Origin: Sporisorium sorghi
Taxonomy: Eukaryota; Basidiomycota; Ustilaginomycetes; Ustilaginales; Ustilaginaceae
NCBI GenBank assembly: GCA_023212695.1
Contig: JALCCG010000426.1
Location: 1-13,113 of the forward strand
Direction of reading: 5' to 3'
DNA length: 13,113 nucleotides
In this document: piece after piece, positions 1 through 7,675 of the stretch
Numbering within the stretch: the first letter of the stretch is position 1
How the letters are laid out: each line of letters begins with the position of its first letter
Notes under the pieces: generated by a model
Database searches by the model: none
What the model was told of the DNA's origin: nothing
The model's input: only the letters and a program-made list of their open reading frames with translations
Translations under genes and position numbers: made by a program

Positions 1-35
1 GGTGTATGGATTTTTGTTTGTGAGTTTTTCTGCTT

Positions 36-39
<4 letters not shown>

Positions 40-91
<52 letters not shown>
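40..91. repeat. T52 homopolymer run
   Basis: This is an uninterrupted run of 52 T on the + strand in intergenic DNA. On the minus strand it reads as a 52-A tail following the sequence at 340-92, so an old retroposed poly(A) tail is one reading. I see no flanking target-site duplication and no recognisable coding remnant next to it, so a simple slippage run is the safer call. Its exact length is uncertain in any assembly. Confidence 0.9.
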
Positions 92-93
<2 letters not shown>

Positions 94-627
94 GCTCAAA
101 CCTGCTCATCTACACCTGCATGGTCCTGACATGCCTTCTTCTACATGGAGTCGTGACTGGTGCCCGAAGCTCCATGGAGGACCTCAAAGAGGCAGAGCTT
201 CTTACAGTCGGCTTTACTCGGATCACATCGATGCTAATCTCGAAGCGAGCTCCACGAGGCTCTGCGCAATGCCACGGATACTCGACGGCTTCCGTTGGAT
301 CAAATTCTGATGTGAACAAGCTGAGCACCGTCACTGACAAGGAGAGAGCAGGATGGCAAGAGCGATTGGCTCTACTCCACGGCAGTGTTGGACGCGAGGC
401 GAGCGATTAAAACAAAGCTAACTTAGATCCGAATTGCAGCACAGCAGACCGAGTCCTTCTAAGAGATTCGCAAAGCTCGTTTGATTGCGCCTAAGCGAAT
501 GAGCACACTCAATCGCCAATGCAGCGCTCTTTGCCGCAGACTGGATCGCAAAGCTTTCTTTTTTTGGCCGTCGGTGAAGGGAAAAAAAAAAGTGGAGCAA
601 TTCGAATTTAGGCACTAGAGCAGAGGG
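92..627. other. Intergenic stretch without a recognisable gene
   Basis: No gene could be supported here. An ATG-initiated frame of 96 codons at 120-410 (+) and several minus-strand frames exist, but none shows a known motif, and overlapping frames on both strands are equally open, as expected by chance in this base composition. A run of ten A lies at 582-591. The gene that would be expected to the left may end outside the window. Confidence 0.5.
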
Positions 628-647
628 AAAAAAAAAAAAAAAAAAAA
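628..647. repeat. A20 homopolymer run
   Basis: Twenty consecutive A about 115 bp upstream of the TATA box of the dienelactone hydrolase gene. Poly(dA:dT) tracts near fungal promoters commonly disfavour nucleosomes, so it may help keep this promoter open; that role is inference. Confidence 0.85.
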
Positions 648-761
648 GGACGCTTTCGATGGTGGAAATTTGCGTAACAGCGCAGTACAGCTGCTGAGGT
701 CCGTGCAGACTTTCTTCGATCGGCGTCTGACGTCGAGGCAGAATCCAACGGGCTGTTGCAC

Positions 762-771
762 TATATATATA
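762..771 (+). promoter_or_regulatory. TATA box of the dienelactone hydrolase gene
   Basis: A ten-base alternating TA element (TATATATATA) lies 106 bp before the first in-frame ATG at 877. It predicts a transcription start near 795-810, in a pyrimidine-rich leader. A CRE-like octamer, TGACGTCG, sits upstream at 728-735. No ATG occurs between the predicted start site and 877, so a scanning ribosome on an unspliced leader would meet ATG 877 first. A good donor-like GTAAGT at 842-847 in this leader could mark a 5'-UTR intron. Confidence 0.55.
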
Positions 772-876
772 CAGTACGCCTTGTCACCACCACCTCTCCT
801 ACACCCGTAGGACAACTTCTAGTTCACACCCAACCTCTATCGTAAGTTTCGCACTCTTGCCTTCAATCCGGTCATC

Positions 877-2014
877 ATGCGACGTCGCGCCCTTCGCTCG
901 TTGTCTCCGCGAGACGGTCACAGCCAGACAAGTGCATCATTGCCGTTGACGGCATCGAGCTTGCACGGAGCAACGGACCCGACGGCGATTGGCCGCCAGA
1001 GCATGTCAACGACGACGACGCGAAGCAGCATTTTCGCATCGACCATGCACAGAACGCTGAACAGCTCGCTCTCTCCATCTGCCTCGTCTTCGCCTCGTAC
1101 CACTTCAACCACGCTCGCCTCGACTCCTTTCGCCAAACCCTCTTGCACTGGATCCAACAGTCTCATCAACACACGTAGAACACTCGCAACCATGGCTCAC
1201 AACACCAACCAGGCCTGCTGCACCATCCCTCCCGTCAAGTCGGACTAGTGAGTATCTCATCAGAGAGAAATGATGTCTCAAACAAGTACAATTCTGACGA
1301 TCCACATTCTCAAACAGCTCGCCCAAGGGTACGATTGAAAAGATCGGCGGTCTGGACGCTTACGTCGTCGGGCCCAAGGATGCCAAAAAAGCCATCGTCG
1401 TAGTGTACGACATCTTCGGCTTCCACAACGCGACCAAGCAGGGAGCCGACGTGCTTGCCGATGCCACCAAGGCGCGTGTCGTCATGCCCGATTTCTTCCG
1501 CGGCAAGCCCTTCCCGCAAGAGTACTACCCGCCCAACACGGACGAGAAGAAGGCTGCGTTCCAGTCGTTCTTCGGCGCCGCCGGCGATTTCGGTGCGCGC
1601 AAGCCCGACCTCGAAGCCGTCGCTGACGAGCTCAAGAAAGACGGCGCCGCCAAGCTCGGCCTGACCGGTTTCTGCTGGGGCGGCAAGCTGTCCGTGCTGG
1701 CCGGTGGCGAGGGAACCAAGTTTGCCTCGGTCGCGCAGGTCCACCCTGCCATGGTCGACCCCAAGGACGCCGAGAAGCTCACCGTGCCCATCGCTAACTT
1801 CCCCTCGAAGGACGAGCCGATCAAGCAAGTCGAGGCGTTCGAGGCCGAGGTGCAGAAGAAGCCGTTCGCAAGCCAGAGCGTGTACAAGCTCTACCCGGAC
1901 AGCCACCACGGCTGGGCCGCTGCCCGTGCCGACCTGAGCGACGAGGGTAACCTCAAGAACTTCCAGGATGTCTACCAGCGTCTCGCCGACTTTTTCAACA
2001 AGACTCTTGCTTAA
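877..2014 (+). CDS. Dienelactone hydrolase family protein, possible mitochondrial presequence
   Basis: This is an alpha/beta-hydrolase of the dienelactone hydrolase (carboxymethylenebutenolidase-like) family. Exons are 877-1247 and 1318-2014, giving 355 aa; starting at the internal ATG 1192 gives 250 aa, the usual family length. In 250-aa numbering, the nucleophile is Cys138 in GFCWGG, the likely acid Asp184 in PSKDEP, and the base His216 in DSHHGW, so the Cys-Asp-His triad is complete. Family members cleave dienelactones in aromatic-ring breakdown, but many fungal ones have unknown substrates. ATG 1192 has an excellent context (A at -3, G at +4). The upstream 105 residues hold only two acidic residues, many R/S/T, and end RRTLAT, resembling a mitochondrial presequence. 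I give the outer span because ATG 877 is the first after the TATA box; the true start is open. No aromatic-degradation partners are nearby. Confidence 0.85.
1248..1317 (+). other. Spliceosomal intron in the dienelactone hydrolase gene (70 nt)
   Basis: Donor GTGAGT at 1248 and acceptor CAG ending at 1317, with branch-site CTGAC at 1294-1298. Splicing joins TA to C to make a Tyr codon and restores one continuous frame into the hydrolase domain; without splicing the frame hits a stop (TAG) at the junction. Confidence 0.9.
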
Positions 2015-2814
2015 GAGTTTGGGAAAGCAACGAGGTCTTCCATGCGTTTGTAATGCGTCTTTTAATGTTCAGGATAGTCTTCAGTGGCATTTCTGATGTG
2101 CAAGGAAGGCCGTGCGTCTGTGCAGCGTTGCGGTCCGACCGTCCGTGGGCAAGTACAGCCTTGGCGGCCTGGGTGGGAGTACGTTATCAGCCGTGGCGTC
2201 ATCCAACGCACTCACCGTGCACGACGAGTGGGGACAAAGAGCACGCCGACGCGATTGGACCCCACCACACTCGTCACAGAGGTGCTTGCTGTTGACCTCA
2301 ACTCCTCCGTTGCCGTTTCATTTGGGTTTTGAGCAGAGCATTGTCCTCCATCGAGCTTGCCGGATGAAATGGGGTCCCGACGCCGCCTCGTCACCACAGC
2401 AGCTTCGCCCTCGAGTTTCACTTATCAACGCGCCGCGCCCACTCACCGCATGCGCCCAGCAAAGCCACAGGCTCACAGCACGCTGGCTCCTCAAATTGAC
2501 CCACACACATGTTGCAATGGTACCACCAAGTGCACACGCAGTCGCTCTCATCGTCCCCACCTTTTTGAGATGCGGCTTCGAGAGGGACGAGGTTGTGTCC
2601 TCTCTTCTCTGTTGCTCGGTGGTATCGCCTCCTCGACGCCCTTTTCCTTCAGTCCTTCACGGTCGCGATAGCTCTGTGTGTTGACCACACAGGCCGCGAC
2701 GCTTTTACACTCTCTTTCTCTCGCTCACCTTCATCGAACGGGTCTGCTGGACTCTGGCATCATTTCACACCTTCACTTTCGTCGGAAAACTTCGGTCAGG
2801 CACCATCTATCGAC
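2015..2814. other. Intergenic: 3' UTR, then pyrimidine-rich leader of the next gene
   Basis: No gene is supported. Several open frames overlap here in different registers without ATG in good context or any recognisable domain. From about 2690 the + strand becomes CT-rich, typical of a fungal core promoter or leader for the gene starting at 2815. The frame of that gene stays open upstream to 2569 but has no ATG. Confidence 0.5.
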
Positions 2815-4689
2815 ATGCCGCTTCAAGACGCAGACAAGCCTTCTCGCCGGGAAATCCTCGCTGCCGAGCGCAAGAAGCACGGTGCTTACGACCCGGTCCG
2901 CCTCGCTAAGCTGCTGCCTCGCTCGCGCAGTGTCCAGCACAGGCAGTCTCGGCGAGCAGCACCGCAGGTAGCGTTCCGACAGCCCGCGCGGCTGTGGAAG
3001 CGCGACGGTGCCGACGACACCAGCAGCACTGGCGACGCTGCCTATCATCCCGACACCACCAGCCCTGCTCTGACACCGCCGCCGCCTTCGACCGGCACGA
3101 GCAGTGACGACGACGACGCGGTCCCGGCGGGTCTACCGCAGATCAACTACGGCAATGCTGCTGCCTCGACGAAGCCCGCTGTCCCGGACCCGAATGCGAT
3201 GCATAACGACACCGCCGTGCCGTCGCAGGCCGGGGACGGGAAGAGCGAGCTCGCTGCCACGGCCGGGTCATCGGGCAGCGACGGCGGTGTTGGACACGGC
3301 GGGACTTGGCACCGCACGACCGGAATCGTTGCGGGGATCGTGACGCTCGTCGTGCTGCTCGGAGTGCTCGGCTACGTGTTCAAGCGATACCACCACATCC
3401 TGGGTTCGCGGTTTGGCGGCAAGCCGGCGATGCTGAAGAAGCGCCGGGGAAAGTCGCAGCGGCTGAACTCGATCGACGGGCTGCGCGGCGTCTCGACGGA
3501 CGGGCACAAACACGCCGCGGAGCCGTGCGACGACAAGAGCGGGTCGAGCGACTACCTGGTCAGCCAGTTGCCCGCGCACCAAGCAGGGCCGTTTGATCGG
3601 GCGGTCTCGCACATGCTCACCGCGCCGTCGCACGCGCACGCTAGCGGGAAGCACAAGGGCTCTCTGACGCTCGACGCGATCAACACCACCAGCAGCGGCG
3701 ATGGCGGCTATCTGAGCGTTCCCGCGCCAGCAGCGCAGGTGGGAGCAGGGGGATCGGTGTCGCTGACGCACCAGCGCTCGCTCGACTCGATCGCCGAGGT
3801 GCAGGAGCCTTCGTCGGGCGTTTCGAGCCACTTTCCCAAGCGCGACAGCGTCGTGTCGTACCTCGACTCGGCTACGCCGAAGCGCTTGACGTGGGGTGAG
3901 CGGCAGCAGGTGCTGCGGCCCATGACGGCTCCGGGCGAGACGGGGCGCGCGTTCGGCAGCAGCCCCCCTTGCTCGTTCACCTTCTCGCCTCCCAGCGCGT
4001 ACGGCACACCGGACAGCAAGCTCAGCAGTAAAAAGTCCTCCCCCGTGCGTCCGCACAGCGCTAAAAGCACCGGCGGGGATATCGAGATGACGCGGCAGGG
4101 CTCGAAGCTCGTGATCCGCAGCCGGCCCTCCACCGCCACCCTACGTCGACCCCTTTCCAGCGCCGGGAGCAGCTTCCGCAGCGCGCTGCGCAAGACGCGT
4201 GGCGACGACGATAACGGCGCGATCTGCATCGAGACCGACGGCATTGTGGAGAGTGTCTCGCCCGTCAGCCCGCGCGGCGAGGGCACGTACGACCTCTCGG
4301 TCCCGTCGGTTCACGTCGACGCTAGCCAGCTGAGGTCGCACTTCAGCGCTGCTAGTAGTGTCCTGCCCGTGGAGAAGCGCTCGTCGTTCGCGACGCTGGC
4401 GTCAGTCTCGCCTTCGGGCAGCTTTAGTTTTGAGATCCGCGATGCGGTGAGGCTGCGCGCGCCTGTGGTTGCGGTTGGCGGGGGTGATGGCGCGGGCGAG
4501 GGTGGCAGGCTGGACGCTGCAGGGGTTAGTATGGAGAGCTTTGTAAGGGATCTGGATTGGGACCTGCGCGATTGCAGCTTGACCAACGACTCGCAGTGGG
4601 CGCCGACGGCTCAGTCGCAGTCGAAATCGACACAGGCCGAGAAGAAGGCGGTGCACGACACGACGAACACGGTTCAGAGTAGCGACTGA
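2815..4689 (+). CDS. Unrecognised Ser-rich single-pass membrane protein
   Basis: I do not recognise this 624-aa protein. One clear membrane segment lies at about residues 170-189 (GIVAGIVTLVVLLGVLGYVF). It is followed at once by basic residues (KRYHH, then KKRRGK), which by the positive-inside rule puts the C-terminal tail in the cytosol and the N-terminus outside. The N-terminal part has a dibasic WKR|DGADD site resembling a Kex2 site, then Pro/Ser/Thr/Asp-rich sequence with an N-glycosylation sequon at Asn131. The tail of about 430 residues is Ser/Pro-rich, low-complexity and probably disordered, with many SP/TP sites. This layout resembles fungal cell-surface sensors of the Mid2/Wsc style, but no WSC or other ectodomain is visible. 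ATG 2815 is the only in-frame ATG before the domain; no signal peptide follows it, which is odd. Function unknown. Confidence 0.75.
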   Translation: MPLQDADKPSRREILAAERKKHGAYDPVRLAKLLPRSRSVQHRQSRRAAPQVAFRQPARLWKRDGADDTSSTGDAAYHPDTTSPALTPPPPSTGTSSDDDDAVPAGLPQINYGNAAASTKPAVPDPNAMHNDTAVPSQAGDGKSELAATAGSSGSDGGVGHGGTWHRTTGIVAGIVTLVVLLGVLGYVFKRYHHILGSRFGGKPAMLKKRRGKSQRLNSIDGLRGVSTDGHKHAAEPCDDKSGSSDYLVSQLPAHQAGPFDRAVSHMLTAPSHAHASGKHKGSLTLDAINTTSSGDGGYLSVPAPAAQVGAGGSVSLTHQRSLDSIAEVQEPSSGVSSHFPKRDSVVSYLDSATPKRLTWGERQQVLRPMTAPGETGRAFGSSPPCSFTFSPPSAYGTPDSKLSSKKSSPVRPHSAKSTGGDIEMTRQGSKLVIRSRPSTATLRRPLSSAGSSFRSALRKTRGDDDNGAICIETDGIVESVSPVSPRGEGTYDLSVPSVHVDASQLRSHFSAASSVLPVEKRSSFATLASVSPSGSFSFEIRDAVRLRAPVVAVGGGDGAGEGGRLDAAGVSMESFVRDLDWDLRDCSLTNDSQWAPTAQSQSKSTQAEKKAVHDTTNTVQSSD

Positions 4690-4772
4690 TGTTTCGCATT
4701 CTGAGAGCTCGCCCGGATCTCGTGGTGCACACCGTACACAAACCCTGACCCTTCTGTGCGTGCGTGCATAAC

Positions 4773-5013
4773 GTGGTTGGTGTACTTATGGGACAGGTGT
4801 TTACTTGTGGGCCACCGTCGGCGAAAACACACTGAGATTTTCCAAAATCCATAGGCTGTTTCAGCCGTTGAGGAAATTCGAAAATTTGCAACTCCACACC
4901 AGTACATCGAAAACAGATGCTTTGAATTTGCGAAAAAAATAATAATAATAAGAATAATAATAATTCAACTGCACAGCAGTACATGTATTTTGGCCCACAA
5001 GTACACCAACCAC
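4773..5013. repeat. Foldback-like repeat (about 240 bp), possible MITE remnant
   Basis: GTGGTTGGTGTACTT at 4773-4787 is the exact reverse complement of 4999-5013. A second exact 13-nt pair, TACTTGTGGGCCA at 4802-4814, pairs with 4991-5003. The right arm is thus one 23-nt block, and the left arm carries the same block with about 19 extra nt. Inside lies a direct repeat: AACTCCACACCAGTACAT near 4890 and AACTGCACAGCAGTACAT near 4968 (16 of 18 identical). The interior is AT-rich. No clear target-site duplication or transposase is present. A degenerate non-autonomous element is one reading; a transcript hairpin or terminator-like structure is another. Confidence 0.55.
4939..4964. repeat. AAT trinucleotide microsatellite (imperfect)
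   Basis: AAT repeats interrupted by one AAG, inside the foldback-like element. Base composition contrasts sharply with the flanking GC-rich coding DNA. Confidence 0.8.
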
Positions 5014-5786
5014 ATGTGTGGAGAGCGTGGAAAGTTCGAACAGGATCCGACAGCGCAGTGTGGGGCAAAGGAGAAGATTGTGTGACGGTGGCGACAGACG
5101 GCAAGGGCGGTAACCGCAGCCGAGAAGAAGACGAGACGAGGAACGAGCGACGAATTCCGAGTGACGCGGGCCCTTTTCTTGCAGCTTCTGAGCCGCTGCT
5201 GCTGCATTGTCGACGTTTCACGAGCGAGTTGAGAAGCGCCTTTTTGGATTAGGAAATTTGGCGGTAACCCACTTGACTGAAATGCGCGTGGGAGAGAGCG
5301 AGCGTGTGGTAACCTGTCGAGCGAGGTACAGTATGGAAGGGTCAGTGCTCAGCAGCAGCACAAGGCCCGTCAAGGTTTTGCGGTTCAGAACAGACGAGGC
5401 GCCTCCTCTTCTTCTCCGCATTTTTCACGGAGCAACCTCGTCTATCAAATACACTGCTCCACTGCCCAGTTAATCGCATCCGCGCTCATTTTTCATTTCA
5501 TTTTATTTATTTATTTATTGAACAAATTGCCTTTAGATTTTAATAGCCGAGAAAATCATTTGTTTGCCTCTCTCTCTGCAGCGCGGCTGAATTCTGGTCG
5601 AGACGGAGAGTGACGCCGACCGAGTGAAGCTACGAGCCAGTTGAGCTGTAACTTGTGCCTCGCAGGCACATGCACATGCTGCTGCGACGGCGGAAAAAGC
5701 GTCTTTCTGCAAAGCGGCACCACCCTCGTCTACAGTAATTTATCACATTCGCACATCGAAAGACTGCCTCTTCGAGCCGCCGAGAA
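5014..5786. other. Intergenic region upstream of the monooxygenase gene
   Basis: No gene is supported. It holds a TTTA tetranucleotide run at about 5502-5518 and a short CT run near 5568-5578. Open frames on both strands are short, overlap each other and show no domain. With the foldback element on its left, this makes an intergenic gap of about 1.2 kb, the longest in the window. Confidence 0.5.
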
Positions 5787-5793
5787 CATATAA
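5787..5793 (+). promoter_or_regulatory. TATA-like element of the monooxygenase gene
   Basis: CATATAA lies 104 bp before the ATG at 5897 and is followed by a CT-rich leader (about 5815-5880). That spacing and composition fit a fungal core promoter with a short 5' UTR of roughly 70 nt. Confidence 0.45.
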
Positions 5794-5896
5794 CCAAACC
5801 AACGCCCCGCCACATCCTTTCCCCTTGTCACCATCACGACCTCGTCTTCACCCTCCCTCTTTCCCTCATCCCATCTACCCACACACATCGCAAAAA

Positions 5897-7357
5897 ATGG
5901 GCTCGATCAGCTTCAACGACACCGAAGTGCAGGACGTCATCATCGTCGGTGCCGGTATCTCGGGCATCAACGCCGCTTACCGTCTCAAGGACGAGCTGCC
6001 CGACAAGAAGTACCTCATCTTCGAGAACCGTGACAACCTCGGCGGCACCTGGGATCTGTTCAAGTACCCCGGTATCCGATCGGACTCGGACCTTCACACG
6101 TTCGGCTACGCTTTCAAGGAGTGGACCGGCGCCGATATCGCCGAGGGCAAGGAGATCCTCGCCTACCTCAAGAAGGTTGCCGATGAGAACGGCATCAGCG
6201 AGAAGATCCACCTCAAGAGCAAGGTGACCAACGCCGACTGGTCCTCTGAGGAGCGCGTCTGGTTCGTCACTGTCGACCACAACGGCGAGCGCAAGTCGTA
6301 CCGCAGCCGCTTCCTCTACAACTGCTGCGGTTACTACGATTACTCGGCCGCCCTCAAGACCGACATCCCTGGCATCGGCAACTTCAAGGGCAAGGTCGTG
6401 CACCCGCAGTTCTGGGACCTCACGGAGGACGACTACCGTGGCAAGCGCGTCGCTGTCATCGGCTCTGGTGCCACCGCCATCACGCTCATCCCCTCGATGG
6501 CCAACGTGACCAAGGACATCACTCTGGTGCAGCGCTCCCCCACCTACATTCTCTCGCTCGACAAGTACGACCCCATCGCAAAGGTCATCCGTGCGGTGCT
6601 GCCGCGCAGGATGGCTGCCTTTGTGATTCGTCAGAAGAACATTGCTCGTATCTACGCCTCGTACCACATCTTCCGCGCCTTCCCCGGCGTCGCCAGGCGT
6701 TTGCTCGGCAAGCTCACCCAGTCGCAGCTGCCCAAGGACATTCCGCTCGACCCGCACTTCAAGCCCAAGTACAACCCGTGGGACCAGCGTCTGTGCATCT
6801 GCCCCGACGGCGACTTCTACCAGACGCTGCGCGAGGGCAAGGCGCACATCGCCACCGGTCACATTGACCAGGTGACCAGCAACGAGATCATCCTCAAGAA
6901 CGGCGAGCGCATCCCTTGCGACATTATCGTCACGGCTACGGGTCTCAAGCTGAGCTTTGGCGGTCACATTGACGTCAAGGTGGACAAGAAGCAATACGTT
7001 CCCGCCGATAGCTACGTGTGGAAGGGATGCATGATCGAGGGTCTGCCCAACTATGCGATCTCGGTGGGTTATACGAATGCGTCGTGGACGCTGGGTTCGG
7101 ACTGCACGGCGCAGTACGTGGTGAGGCTGATCAAGCACCTGGACAAGTACCACAAGTCGATGGTTGTGCCGCTGCCGAAGAACCGCGACGAGCTGTCTCC
7201 CGGTCCCCTGCTGGACTTGAACTCGACTTATGTCAAGAAGGCAGAGAAGGACCTGCCCAAGGCGGCGCACAGCGGCCCGTGGAGGATGCGCTCCAACTAC
7301 TGGTACGATCTGGTCGTGGCCAAGTACGGTGGATACGAGGACCTTGTTTTCAAGTAG
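5897..7357 (+). CDS. EthA-like Baeyer-Villiger flavin monooxygenase
   Basis: This 486-aa protein is a single-exon, FAD- and NADPH-dependent class B monooxygenase of the Baeyer-Villiger type. Motifs in order: FAD Rossmann GAGISG (residues 18-23); GGTWDLFKYPGIRSDSD (49-65), the YPGxxxD region; the BVMO fingerprint FxGxxxHxxxWD, F163 to D174, intact; a second nucleotide-binding GSGATA (189-194), likely for NADPH; and an ATG motif around 346-349. Length and the GGTWDLF/YPGIRSDSD match place it near the short EthA subgroup known from mycobacteria (about 490 aa), which oxidises ketones to esters or lactones and thioamides to S-oxides. The natural substrate cannot be read from sequence. ATG 5897 is preferred over an upstream in-frame non-ATG codon: context is AAAATGG and GAGISG then sits at the normal distance. 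No signal peptide or membrane segment is evident; likely cytosolic. Confidence 0.9.
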   Translation: MGSISFNDTEVQDVIIVGAGISGINAAYRLKDELPDKKYLIFENRDNLGGTWDLFKYPGIRSDSDLHTFGYAFKEWTGADIAEGKEILAYLKKVADENGISEKIHLKSKVTNADWSSEERVWFVTVDHNGERKSYRSRFLYNCCGYYDYSAALKTDIPGIGNFKGKVVHPQFWDLTEDDYRGKRVAVIGSGATAITLIPSMANVTKDITLVQRSPTYILSLDKYDPIAKVIRAVLPRRMAAFVIRQKNIARIYASYHIFRAFPGVARRLLGKLTQSQLPKDIPLDPHFKPKYNPWDQRLCICPDGDFYQTLREGKAHIATGHIDQVTSNEIILKNGERIPCDIIVTATGLKLSFGGHIDVKVDKKQYVPADSYVWKGCMIEGLPNYAISVGYTNASWTLGSDCTAQYVVRLIKHLDKYHKSMVVPLPKNRDELSPGPLLDLNSTYVKKAEKDLPKAAHSGPWRMRSNYWYDLVVAKYGGYEDLVFK

Positions 7358-7675
7358 ACTTGTGCCGAATAGATTTGCGACACGCTTTCCTTTTCACATA
7401 CCCTTGTTGTTCGTTCTGTTGCTTTGTTTCGGAATCTTATCTTTGTGCGTGTTGCTTTGTCGTCATTGGGTGTGTGTGTGTGTTGCGTGTGTAGGGTTCT
7501 GAGAGCCAGGGTCGGCGGCGTGGAGAGAAATGGGTGGTCTCAATCGCATTCTCAGACATGAGGCGCACACGTCGACGCTCAAGACCCAATCTTCGAGGCG
7601 GCACACAAACAAACAAACACAACGTCGTCTACATTGCGACCGAAGAACATCACACGTCGAGGCACGACACACGCC
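7358..7675. other. Convergent intergenic region with a TG microsatellite
   Basis: This 318-bp stretch separates the 3' ends of the monooxygenase (+) and the deacetylase (-). It contains a TG-rich run at 7471-7494, including six perfect TG units, and T-rich sequence just after the monooxygenase stop. No canonical AATAAA signal or coding frame of note was seen. Confidence 0.5.

Noticed and set aside
120..410. 96-codon ATG frame with a hydrophobic start, considered as a small secreted protein
   Set aside because: The hydrophobic stretch is short, the rest shows no Cys pattern or repeat, and overlapping frames on both strands are equally open. Kept only as a possible hypothetical.
2012..2053. 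Stop-codon readthrough of the hydrolase giving a peroxisomal PTS1, as known for some smut enzymes
   Set aside because: The extension after the TAA would end in Met-Arg-Leu, which does not fit the usual PTS1 consensus.
2112..2684. 190-codon + strand frame between the hydrolase and membrane-protein genes
   Set aside because: No motif, poor start context, and three overlapping frames are also open in the same stretch.
3268..4056. 262-codon minus-strand frame inside the membrane-protein gene
   Set aside because: The translation is Arg/Ala-rich low-complexity, a typical antisense shadow in GC-rich DNA.
5030..5060. GTTCGA near 5035, considered as a tRNA B box
   Set aside because: No matching A box or cloverleaf arms could be drawn around it.
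5834..7270. 478-codon open frame on the minus strand across the monooxygenase gene
   Set aside because: It is the mirror of a strongly motif-bearing + strand gene. Its translation is V/L/D/R-rich with no domain, as expected from codon bias on the opposite strand.
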